From assembly GCF_002003465.1 (NCBI RefSeq), contig NZ_BDDQ01000030.1:45610-109609 (forward strand): a stretch of 64,000 nucleotides of DNA, in the 5' to 3' direction. Under the pieces are notes generated by a model that saw nothing but the letters and a program-made list of their open reading frames with translations, did no database searches and had not been told where the DNA came from. Source of the DNA: Caenibacillus caldisaponilyticus (GTDB taxonomy: Bacteria > Bacillota > Bacilli > Bacillales > Sporolactobacillaceae). Positions 26,210-33,895 of this stretch are shown here, in pieces (positions within the stretch are counted from its first letter, which is position 1; the number at the start of each line of letters is the position of its first letter). The position numbers and the translations under genes were made by a program.

Positions 26210-28706
26210 AGACTTTGTAACGCAACTGGTTGTCATTGAGACATCGGAACTTTTTCTGTACATCAAAGGGATACCGTACCATGAACGATATGAAAGCCTA
26301 AAGCAATACCGACAAAAGGCCGAAGAAACTTTTGAAACGATGCGGTTTGAGTGCACTGGTGTTGATGTCGAATCCGTCGAAGTTTTTGATGTTCGAGAAG
26401 GGTGCCTGATGGAAAAAGGGGAACACCCACCGATTTTCTTTGAAAACGGCTTTTACCAACTCGTGGTCGAGTCGAAACAACGAAAACGATTATATTTTGA
26501 TCATGAATATCCGGCACTGCGAAAAGCTGTTGGCCCTGTGGGTAAAGACGGGCACATCCTCATGGGCAACTTACGTTTTACGAACGAAATCGGCTTGACG
26601 ACATTTCAGATTCATGACGGCATACGGACGCTGCTCGAGGTAACGCTCGAAATTTTTCCCTCCAAGTTGGATTATAAAGAGGATTTTTATCAACTGTTGA
26701 AAGAGGTCAATGAAGAAATTTATAATTTGGCGTTTCATTTTTTGCGGAAAACATTTTTAGGTGCATCATCCGTCCCGTCATCCCGTCCCTCACCCACGGA
26801 ATTTTATCGACTTTTCGATCACTATGTTCATCAATTTTTTCAAGCGATCGATCGCATTGAGCGGCAGCCGCACCATAAGCTTGTCACCCGCTACCTTTAT
26901 GTTCGCGGCGACCGGATTAAACAGATGGATCCGACAGCTCGAAAGCGTATACGGAAAAAGGCTCATCTTTTTGAAGAAACGCCGGGTGGTTTGGACATTG
27001 CAGGACATGAATTATTGCCGCGGAAAGGATGGACCGTCAGAAAAGATTTGTCTTTCGATACATTGGAAAACCGGTTTGTGAAATGGATGATTAGCCGTTT
27101 GCGCGATAAGACGGCTTATATTTACAAAAAACTCGCTGAAAAGGGGCCTTATGAAAAGGCCGCGGATCCGAAGCTGCTGAACAAGGTATCCGGAATGCAG
27201 CGTCTCTTAGAAAACAGGTTTCAGATGTCCTTTTGGAAGACGGTTGGGAAGCTTGACCGCAGCGTGATGAGCCTCGTTTTGCACATGAAACCGGGCTATC
27301 GCGAGGCTTATCGCATATATCTCATTGTTTCACGGGGTTTGGCGCTCCTAGGACAGATGTTTAAAATGTCGGTTAAAGACGTGGCTACCCTTTATGAATA
27401 TTGGACTTATTTGAAGCTGGGGCAGATCCTCGGCAGAAAATATGAGCCGGTCTCTCAAGATATCGTGAAAGTGAAACGCGACGGCTTATATGTTGATCTT
27501 GATCAGACAAAATCCGCGAAGCGCGTTTTCCGGCATCCGGCCACTGGCGAGAAGATTGTTTTGGAGTTTCAGGCGCGGGATAAGGGAGTGCCGACGGTTC
27601 CACAAAAACCCGATGTTTTATTAAGCATCGAAAAAAAGGATCGGCCTTACCCATATAATTATGTCTTCGACGCCAAATACAGGATTGATTTTGCGTCGGC
27701 CGGAAGTTATTACGATACGGTATATCACTCGCCGGGACCGTTGGAAGCGGACATCAATACGATGCACCGGTACCGCGACGCGTTGGTGGCTCGCCAAGGC
27801 GGTCCGTATGAGCGCTATGCCTTTGGAGCTTATGTGCTTTTTCCGTGGAATGATGAATTAGGGTATCGGTCGCATCATTTCTATAAGAGCATTGATGAGG
27901 TTAACATCGGCGGGTTGCCGTTTTTGCCGAACGCGACATCGCTCGTCGAACAATTCATCGAGCGGCTCATCGATAAAAGCGCCGAGGAAATACAGGAGGA
28001 AGGCATTTTGCCGCTCGGGGCCACGGATTACTGGCGCTCGTCGCTTGAGGAAAAAGTACTGGTCGGTAATGTGAATGGATTGGACCGGTATCACGCCCAT
28101 ATGCGCCATTGCTTTTATCACATTCCCGTCCGCATTCTGCGAAGCGGATGGCAGGAGGCCCGTTATGTGGCGCTTTACATTCCGCAAAAAGTATCGACCC
28201 TTGCCGATGTTGCCAACGGAATCACTTATTATGGCAAGATCATAGATACAGAACTCGTCAAGAGGTCTGATATTAAAGAGATCCCATCAAGGAATCAAGA
28301 GTATTACGTCCGCTTTCGAGTCGACGGTTGGCGCCGATTGGATCATACAATCGGTCCGGTGGGTTATGGCATTGTTTCTTATATGATGACGACGCTGAAT
28401 ATGTTAAAAAAGGCGTATGATCTCCCGGAACTTTTTATTAAATCTGAGGAAGAGCTAGCTTTATGGCGGATGTTGCGCCGATTCAGCCGGCAGATTCGGA
28501 TCGACTTGGACAACCGTTCCGTTGATTTGGCGAAACGGATCAAAGCCTATAAAATCCGTGATCTTACATTCACGATCGACGAACAACGGCGACGGCTTGC
28601 GGCGTCAAAACAGGGGAAAGTTTTGAAGACTTTCAACCTTGAGGAATTGCGCAAACGTCCTTCAACGCTTTTTCGTGAAATCAGCACGCTTTTGTATGAT
28701 GGTTAA
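26184..28706 (+). CDS. McrC-like DUF2357 nuclease subunit
   Basis: An 840-residue protein that pairs with the McrB-like protein upstream. Residues ~1-~200 are a beta-rich domain, residues ~230-450 a helical region with FDTLENRFVKWMISRLRD, and residues ~400-510 the nuclease core: YEYWTYLKLGQIL, KPDVLLSI (~475) and YVFDAKYRID (~495), forming the PD-x-DxK signature of DUF2357/McrC-type nucleases. The C-terminal ~250 residues contain a beta-rich domain beginning around HCFYHIPVRILRSGWQEARY. It starts inside the end of the preceding gene, so the two are translationally coupled. It should cut DNA when the McrB-like motor translocates. It is much longer than E. coli McrC (about 350 residues), as usual for DUF2357 proteins. 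Confidence 0.88.
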   Translation: MASRPSGSEDFVTQLVVIETSELFLYIKGIPYHERYESLKQYRQKAEETFETMRFECTGVDVESVEVFDVREGCLMEKGEHPPIFFENGFYQLVVESKQRKRLYFDHEYPALRKAVGPVGKDGHILMGNLRFTNEIGLTTFQIHDGIRTLLEVTLEIFPSKLDYKEDFYQLLKEVNEEIYNLAFHFLRKTFLGASSVPSSRPSPTEFYRLFDHYVHQFFQAIDRIERQPHHKLVTRYLYVRGDRIKQMDPTARKRIRKKAHLFEETPGGLDIAGHELLPRKGWTVRKDLSFDTLENRFVKWMISRLRDKTAYIYKKLAEKGPYEKAADPKLLNKVSGMQRLLENRFQMSFWKTVGKLDRSVMSLVLHMKPGYREAYRIYLIVSRGLALLGQMFKMSVKDVATLYEYWTYLKLGQILGRKYEPVSQDIVKVKRDGLYVDLDQTKSAKRVFRHPATGEKIVLEFQARDKGVPTVPQKPDVLLSIEKKDRPYPYNYVFDAKYRIDFASAGSYYDTVYHSPGPLEADINTMHRYRDALVARQGGPYERYAFGAYVLFPWNDELGYRSHHFYKSIDEVNIGGLPFLPNATSLVEQFIERLIDKSAEEIQEEGILPLGATDYWRSSLEEKVLVGNVNGLDRYHAHMRHCFYHIPVRILRSGWQEARYVALYIPQKVSTLADVANGITYYGKIIDTELVKRSDIKEIPSRNQEYYVRFRVDGWRRLDHTIGPVGYGIVSYMMTTLNMLKKAYDLPELFIKSEEELALWRMLRRFSRQIRIDLDNRSVDLAKRIKAYKIRDLTFTIDEQRRRLAASKQGKVLKTFNLEELRKRPSTLFREISTLLYDG

Positions 28707-28754
28707 ATTCGGATTTAATCGTACGTTTTAATCTACGGTTTGACAATTTATGCA

Positions 28755-28790
28755 CGAGTGGTCCGGTTGCGCTATTAACCGGATTTTTTT
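28755..28790 (+). terminator. Terminator after the McrBC-like operon
   Basis: CCGGTT / AACCGG stem with an 8-base loop followed by eight T, about 60 bases after the stop codon of the nuclease gene. Confidence 0.75.
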
Positions 28791-28808
28791 TACTATCATG
28801 TCTACAAT

Positions 28809-29157
28809 TTGATCTCTCTTGACCCCACCTCAGTGCTCGCACTGCCGGTGCGGTACAGAAAGCGGCTGCGGACCACAAACAGCGTGGAGCGCCTGAATGA
28901 GGAAATCCGCAGACGTGATTGCGTGATACGAATCCATCCAAATCGTGACTCTTCATTTCGACTAATCGGAGCGCTTATCATAGAAATCGACGAGAAATGG
29001 CAAACTGGGCACAAATATCTCGATTATGGCGGACTATTTCACATGGTGTAAGGAGCGGGAGGAAACGGACCGGAACTACGCAAAAGCACACAAGGTTAGT
29101 TGACATAACTCAATTCCTGAAGAGGGGCGAATTTACACCACATTTAGGACTTGATCT
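28809..29157 (+). mobile_element. IS256-family element remnant (transposase C-terminus and right end)
   Basis: KRLRTTNSVERLNEEIRRRD and IRIHPNRDSSFRLIGALIIE are the conserved C-terminal end of IS256-type transposases. The frame shifts near 29030, after which DYFTWCKEREETDRNYAKAH continues in another frame to a TGA at 29101-29103. The following sequence GAATTTACACCACATTTAGG (about 29127-29146) looks like the right terminal inverted repeat of this family (complement contains GTGTAAATTC). The 5' three quarters of the transposase are missing. A related complete start of an IS256-family transposase lies at 63735. Confidence 0.8.
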
Positions 29158-29684
29158 CTTTCACGACGAAAACGTCGGAATTAGATAGTAAAATATCGAC
29201 GTTATATGATGAAATAAAAATTCGTCTCCCAGAGAAGAAAAACGAAAAGCATACGGCTGATGAATTATAATCCTGGTTCTTGTTTAGTACAAATATTAAA
29301 CACAGAATGAGTAGAGCGACAGGTTATTAGGCCGGGATCATGAGATTTCTTTTTTTAAGAGGATATGCAATCATTTCTGATCGATTTGTAAGCGGGGCGG
29401 GGGAGGCCATACCGGTTTTCAAAAGTGTGTTTAACCCCGCTTTTTGTTTGATTTTCCTAATCGGTATGACCTTTTTATGGGGCTTGGCAGCTGAAGGTAC
29501 ATTTGCAGCAACCCGTTTAAAGGTGGTTTTGGCGGCAAAGGGCGTCGGCGAGTTTTCTTTCTTGAAAAGGAAGCCTATAGGGTTTTCTTCGGCGTAAATG
29601 CGACGCGATCTTGTCTTCATCGTTCTGACCGCCAATGCCCAAGGGCGATAATACATGTACGGCCAAAAAGTGTTGAAGGCCGCT
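29158..29684. other. Region without a recognised gene
   Basis: A 258-base frame on the + strand at 29340-29597 has a hydrophobic stretch (FCLIFLIGMTFLWGLAAEG) that hints at a membrane-protein fragment, but it has no ribosome binding site and no recognised family. The rest holds nothing I can support. Confidence 0.3.
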
Positions 29685-30242
29685 TTATTCCGTTTTTTGG
29701 CGTTCCCGAAATTTCCGCACTTTAATGAGGTTTCCGCACGTTTTGTCGTCGCAATACCGCTTCGAGCGGTTCCGCGTGTTGTCATAAAACACCCATAAAC
29801 AATCCTTGTTTTCACAGATTTTGATGCGTTCCGGGTTCCCTTCAATCGCTGTTTGGATGAAAGAAGTAACGACGGCGTCCATGACCTGCGCCCATCCCTG
29901 TTGGGCGGCGACGCTCTTGAGGCGCCAGCCTTTTCCGTTTTCCCCTTTGATGATGGTGCGGATCACCGGCGTTTGTTTTAAGAAAGCATTCAGCCCGTCG
30001 ACGTCCGCTTGATCGATTTGTTCCCCCGCTGCCAGCTTTTCCGTGAGCTGTTGCAAAAATGTCCGCAAGCGGACAAGGGCTTTCAGTTCGTCCGGCCCGG
30101 CCGGCACCGGCGCCTGAAGCTCCCATTTATTAAGAAACCGCGTTTGCCAGTCCCGTTGGCCAAGCCGGTCTTCCGGAGGTTTCCCGGTTCCGCGCCAATC
30201 CCGCCAAACGCTGTTCAAAAAATCCGTCCAGAGCAAATCCAT
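29685..30242 (-). CDS. CGNR zinc finger transcription-associated protein (DUF1470/ABATE)
   Basis: A 185-residue protein with an N-terminal helical ABATE domain (DFLNSVWRDW, LKALVRLRTFLQQL) and a C-terminal CGNR-type zinc finger: ICENKDCLWVFYDNTRNRSK, then RYCDDKTCGNLIKVRKFR. Here the signature tetrapeptide is CGNL rather than CGNR. These proteins are thought to be small regulators that sense ligands with the N-terminal domain. ATG 30242 (complement) has GGAGG 9-10 bases upstream. It is divergent from the intact DinB gene, and the shared region carries a palindrome. Confidence 0.88.
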   Translation of the reverse strand: MDLLWTDFLNSVWRDWRGTGKPPEDRLGQRDWQTRFLNKWELQAPVPAGPDELKALVRLRTFLQQLTEKLAAGEQIDQADVDGLNAFLKQTPVIRTIIKGENGKGWRLKSVAAQQGWAQVMDAVVTSFIQTAIEGNPERIKICENKDCLWVFYDNTRNRSKRYCDDKTCGNLIKVRKFRERQKTE

Positions 30243-30294
30243 AAAAAATCCTCCTTGCCGTATTGACCGGAAGCAGGGCGTTCGGTATGATATG

Positions 30295-30331
30295 TTTGTA
30301 ACTATCTAATTAACTATTTGATGGTTACAAA
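30295..30331. promoter_or_regulatory. Palindrome in the CGNR / DinB divergent region
   Basis: TTTGTAAC (30295-30302) and its exact inverse GTTACAAA (30324-30331) are separated by 21 bases that contain an inner AACTATCTAATTAACTAT repeat. The position between divergent genes suggests an operator controlling one or both. Confidence 0.5.
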
Positions 30332-30399
30332 TGAATGAACCATTATTTCTTATTGTAACGAGTAACGCCCGCAAATGACAATTTCAAGGAGGTTTTGGC

Positions 30400-30879
30400 A
30401 TGGAAGCGTCGCGTTTGTCCGCCCTTCAGTTGCTCAGAGAGTATAGCTGGGACAAGGAATCGTGGTTTTTGCCGTTGGCTTCCGCCATCGAGGGCATCAC
30501 ATCCGAAGAAGCCTCATGGCGTCCGCCGGTCGGAGGCAACACCATTTGGCAAACATTGAATCACCTCAACTTTTACAATGCGCGCATTCTTGAAAGGTTA
30601 AAAGGCCGCGCGCCGGCCCCTTTGTCCGTCACGAATACGGAAACGTTCGGAGAACCGGGTGACCCGAATGACGCCGCCGGATGGCAAGAGACGGTTCGCC
30701 GCGCCCGCCAAATCGCGGAAGACATTCGTGAAGCGCTGAACGGCATCACGGAGGCCGATTTGGACAACGATGGCCTTGGCGAAGCGCTCACGGCATGGGT
30801 CATGCATGATGCCTATCACACCGGACAAATCGTTCTGCTCAGAAAAATGCAAGGCGCTTGGCCGGCTGAACGGGAATAA
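30400..30879 (+). CDS. DinB family protein
   Basis: A 159-residue four-helix DinB/YfiT-type protein. The three metal-binding histidines fit LNHLNFYNARIL, and WVMHDAYHTGQIVLLRK near the C-terminus. Members use bacillithiol or other thiols in detoxification, or have unknown enzymatic roles. AAGGAGG lies 8-9 bases before ATG 30400. The gene is the intact counterpart of the pseudogene at 16479-16953, with long shared stretches, in the same orientation on the other side of the restriction genes. Confidence 0.9.
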   Translation: MEASRLSALQLLREYSWDKESWFLPLASAIEGITSEEASWRPPVGGNTIWQTLNHLNFYNARILERLKGRAPAPLSVTNTETFGEPGDPNDAAGWQETVRRARQIAEDIREALNGITEADLDNDGLGEALTAWVMHDAYHTGQIVLLRKMQGAWPAERE

Positions 30880-30957
30880 CCCGCCGACACAATGATGCCG
30901 GATTTGCGTCCGCCTCGCCGGATCGGTGTTGCCGCCTTGCGATCATCATGATGTGGA

Positions 30958-30986
30958 TGGCCGCTTCTCATGCGGCTTTTTTGTTT
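30958..30986 (+). terminator. Terminator downstream of DinB gene
   Basis: GCCGC / GCGGC stem with a 7-base loop followed by six T. Confidence 0.7.
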
Positions 30987-31156
30987 GCCCCTAGTAAAGA
31001 CAGAGATGAACGCGACAACTCGAAAGATCGGGATTTGTGCGTCGATAGACGTTGCCAATATTGGTTTTATCGGAAGGAAGGGGGGAGCGAAAAGATTACT
31101 CCTCATCATTTCAAAAGTGAAAGAGAGAGTACGAAAAAAATAGGGGTAAAGCAAAT

Positions 31157-31570
31157 CTATTCATGCCGCTCTTTATCCCAATTTTTATCGTTTTGCCAGT
31201 TATAAGTGTCTTTAAAGATATTGAGCTTGTGATTGTAGATTTGGATGACATGAGGGGAAAGCCATGTGATTTCTGGTTCGCTTCGATCATACTCGAAATA
31301 AATGGTCTTCGGCGGTTTGTCTTTTTGGTTATTAAAAACAATGTCGACGCGGATGGCTGTTCGGATCGTTGCCCCGCCGTTATTAATTAAAAACGCTCTT
31401 GCCGTATAGGCGTGAGTGGGCGAATCATACGTTTTGATCAGTTTTCCATGCGGTGCTTCTTCAAGTGTTGTATGCGATAGGTCATAAATGCCGATAAAAA
31501 TGATAATTAAGATGAGGGCGGTTAGAAAAGCAAAAATTCTTTTTTTAGTTGTTTTCTTCTTTCTCCCCAT
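31157..31570 (-). CDS. DUF5412-like membrane-anchored protein
   Basis: A 137-residue protein with a basic N-terminus, one membrane helix (IFAFLTALILIIIFIGIYDL) and an extracytoplasmic beta-rich domain containing YDSPTHAYTARAFLINNGGA and TIYFEYDRSEPEITWLSPHV. The SP-x-Y-x-A-x-A-F-x-I-N-GGAT core matches the DUF5412 family of small Bacillus membrane proteins of unknown function. The start codon has only a weak ribosome binding site (GAAGGG, about 13 bases away). No partner gene on the same strand. Confidence 0.7.
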   Translation of the reverse strand: MGRKKKTTKKRIFAFLTALILIIIFIGIYDLSHTTLEEAPHGKLIKTYDSPTHAYTARAFLINNGGATIRTAIRVDIVFNNQKDKPPKTIYFEYDRSEPEITWLSPHVIQIYNHKLNIFKDTYNWQNDKNWDKERHE

Positions 31571-31949
31571 CGTTTATCCGGCCCTTCTTAAAAATAATAA
31601 TAAATTCGGTCAAGTCTTTCTGTTTATAATAATATCCCTTACGATATAAGCCCATAATGTTTCTGAATCTTGGTTTCGTTAAAATCGGAGCTGAACCACT
31701 TTATATAGAAGTGAAGCAAATTAAAATCCAGCAGCTTGCTGAGAATAAATGAGTCATGGTTGTTACCTCAAAAATTCAATAACCGTTGATGATATTTGCA
31801 GTCAGATTTCCGGGGATGAGATCAAGCGATAAAGGCCGTCCAAGTGAAATTTCTTTTTTTCGACCCGATGGAAGAAAGCAATACCTAATAGAAAGGCAGA
31901 GCCCTTAGCGATCAATATTGAAAGTAGTCCTATTTTTCCGTAAATAACT
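31571..31949. other. Intergenic region before the sigma factor gene
   Basis: AT-rich, about 380 bases, no gene seen on either strand. It ends in the extended -10 promoter of the sigma factor gene. Confidence 0.35.
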
Positions 31950-31958
31950 TGGTATAAT
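31950..31958 (+). promoter_or_regulatory. Extended -10 promoter of the ECF sigma factor gene
   Basis: TGGTATAAT: a perfect -10 hexamer with the extended TG. The -35 region is poor. Transcription would start near 31965, which argues for the downstream TTG as the translation start. Confidence 0.65.
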
Positions 31959-31995
31959 AAATGCAAATGGATTGGCAAAAGGAGCAGAAAAAGCG

Positions 31996-32730
31996 TTGGG
32001 CAATAAAAATGATCATAACAATGCCTTTATGGAGTTTATCCGCCCTTATCGCTCTGACTTGTCCAGATATTGTCGGATGATGGCGGGAAACCCTTGGGAT
32101 GCTGACGATCTTTATCAGGAAACTTTAATCAAGGCCTACCAATCATCGGCTTCCCTTCGCGAACATCCGGCTCCAAAAGCGTATTTGTTCCGGATCGCGA
32201 CGAATGTCTGGATTGACCACTGCCGAAAACATAAAGTGCCTTTGGATAGGTATGAGGACGAGCGGTTCGCGGTTCAGACGCATGCCCTTGAGTTTGAGGT
32301 GCGTGAAGCATTGGAAGAACTATTATGCCTTTTGCCGCCGCGCCAAGTATCTGTGTTGCTGTTGACGGACGTCTTCGGATTTAGCGCACGGTCGGCGGCC
32401 GCGATGATGGAGATGACCGAAGGCGCCTTGAAAGCGGCTTTGCATCGCGCGCGAACGACTTTGAAACAGGCAAAGGAGGAAGAAAAACAGACGCGGTTCC
32501 GTTTACGCTCGAAAAGCGTTGCCGAATTGGTCGATCTCTTTTTAAAGGCATTTCAGCAGAAAAATCCGGCTGCTGTCAGCCGGGCTTATCATGCGCTTCA
32601 ATATCACGGTGTTGAAGTCATGCGGGTGTTGAACCGGGGAACGGTTTCCTTCCGTTTTGAAGATCCGGACGGCAATGTGTTTACCGTTGTCGCCCGAGAC
32701 GAAAAATATTTTCACAATGATCAGGAATGA
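31996..32730 (+). CDS. ECF-type RNA polymerase sigma factor with C-terminal extension
   Basis: A 244-residue sigma-70 family protein. Region 2 is at residues ~15-75 (LSRYCRMMAGNPWDADDLYQ, ETLIKAYQS) and region 4 at ~105-155 (LLCLLPPRQVSVLLLTDVFG, GALKAALHRARTTLK). Residues ~170-244 form an extra SnoaL-like tail (VAELVDLFLKAFQQKNPAAV) as in ECF groups that use a C-terminal domain in place of a separate anti-sigma factor. I choose TTG 31996 with AAAGGAG 11 bases upstream; TTG 31972 is in frame but only about 7 bases from the predicted transcription start. A VOC protein gene follows in the same direction and may share the transcript. Confidence 0.85.
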   Translation: MGNKNDHNNAFMEFIRPYRSDLSRYCRMMAGNPWDADDLYQETLIKAYQSSASLREHPAPKAYLFRIATNVWIDHCRKHKVPLDRYEDERFAVQTHALEFEVREALEELLCLLPPRQVSVLLLTDVFGFSARSAAAMMEMTEGALKAALHRARTTLKQAKEEEKQTRFRLRSKSVAELVDLFLKAFQQKNPAAVSRAYHALQYHGVEVMRVLNRGTVSFRFEDPDGNVFTVVARDEKYFHNDQE

Positions 32731-32798
32731 CCGTATCTTTTTGTGTTTGTGCTCCGTTATATCCTATGAATCGATGATTTTTAAGGAGTTGTGGTGAA

Positions 32799-33167
32799 AT
32801 GGCATTCGTAAAAAGAATCGATACGGTTTTTGTCCCTGTAACGGATTTGGAAAGGTCGGAGAGGTGGTATTTGGAGATGTTCCCTTTTAAAGTGACTTTT
32901 CGAAGCGGCGATGGCCGTTACGTCGGATTCAGCTTTAAGGACCACCATCCTCTTCAAACCGGGCTTTGCATTTATAAAGCGGAAAAAGTCGTAAAGTCGG
33001 AGCATGAGGCGTTCAATTTTTTCACCGAAGACGTGGAGGGATACCACCGCTTTCTCCAAGAACGGAATGTTAAAATCACCGATATTCATGTTGACGGCAA
33101 CACGAGATTTTTTGAATTTTATGATCCGGATGGCAACCGAATGAGCGCCGTCGCTTTTCCCGAGTAA
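32799..33167 (+). CDS. VOC family (glyoxalase/bleomycin resistance-like) protein
   Basis: A 122-residue protein of two beta-alpha-beta-beta-beta units: DTVFVPVTDLERSERWYLEM at the N-terminus and FEFYDPDGNRMSAVAF at the C-terminus. DPDGN is the standard VOC landmark. Such proteins bind a divalent metal and act on or sequester small molecules; the substrate is unknown. AAGGAG is 8-12 bases before ATG 32799. It lies 68 bases after the sigma factor gene. Confidence 0.85.
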   Translation: MAFVKRIDTVFVPVTDLERSERWYLEMFPFKVTFRSGDGRYVGFSFKDHHPLQTGLCIYKAEKVVKSEHEAFNFFTEDVEGYHRFLQERNVKITDIHVDGNTRFFEFYDPDGNRMSAVAFPE

Positions 33168-33431
33168 GACAAAACGGGAAGGGAAAAACTTGCTAGCGGC
33201 AATGGGAGCCAATGTCGGTTTCTAATGAGTAGTTCCATAATAAGACAGGTTTTTTCAAGTTCCGAATATTGGGTTATGCCACTCTCCCTAGAGTAATGAA
33301 GCCGGCAAAATCCCGAAATTGAAACATGATTCGCAAAGTGGGTGAAAAAAGTCAAGGATAGAGCGTTGCAGCGATTGCCGTTTAAAGAAACGCCCTATTT
33401 TAGTTCCAACGCGTTAGTCATAGATAAACAA

Positions 33432-33456
33432 GCTCCGGAATCACCGGAGTTTTTTC
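33432..33456 (+). terminator. Terminator upstream of the surface locus
   Basis: CTCCGG / CCGGAG stem with a 5-base loop followed by TTTTTTCTTTT; closes the sigma factor-VOC transcription unit. Confidence 0.85.
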
Positions 33457-33565
33457 TTTTGACGCCGTAAATTAAAAGGAAAAGCAGGTAAATGAGTCGC
33501 ATGCTGTAGAAATGTTGGAATAATCGTACAAAAGTAGGAGGTCGAGCCTCATAGTTTTTATAATT

Positions 33566-33585
33566 CCTATTTTTTTCGGGATAGG
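33566..33585. promoter_or_regulatory. Inverted-repeat motif, copy 1
   Basis: CCTATTTTTTTCGGGATAGG: CCTAT and ATAGG arms around a 10-base centre. The same 20 bases with one mismatch occur at 39207-39226, upstream of the second half of the surface locus. Nothing else of this kind was seen elsewhere in the window, so a shared regulator or RNA element is likely. Confidence 0.55.
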
Positions 33586-33895
33586 ATTGGGTTTGCCAAG
33601 GTTTTACTATTTAAAATAAGGATTTTTCTAGAAACATCCATTAAACCGCTCAAAGACAACGCCCTGTTTCTCAGCAATTTTTATGAACGAAACGAGAACA
33701 ACCGCGACATCCGTTCTATGGCCATTTTGGCTTGAGGGAGGTGGCCTGGGGCCAATTTTGAAAGGGTTTACAAAAAGGGCATCCTTATGTCCTTTTCATT
33801 GTAAAATCCTCTTCGTTTACTGCGGCATGGGGGAAACAGCCTCGAAGGAGGTGATGTCGCTGTTTAAATGCGGCCGCTGTAAATGAAGGCTTGGT

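Larger units (their letters stand above)
33168..33895. other. Long leader of the surface-protein locus
   Basis: About 730 bases without a convincing full-length gene. It contains a terminator at 33432-33456 and the inverted-repeat motif at 33566-33585. At 33853 a 10-codon frame (MSLFKCGRCK) follows AAGGAGG closely; it may be a leader peptide or chance. A larger frame at 33683-33886 in which it lies is not protein-like. Confidence 0.4.

Noticed and set aside
33683..33886. 67-codon frame upstream of the LPETA gene
   Set aside because: No ribosome binding site and no protein-like sequence; only the last ten codons (MSLFKCGRCK) follow an AAGGAGG, at a spacing too short to trust.
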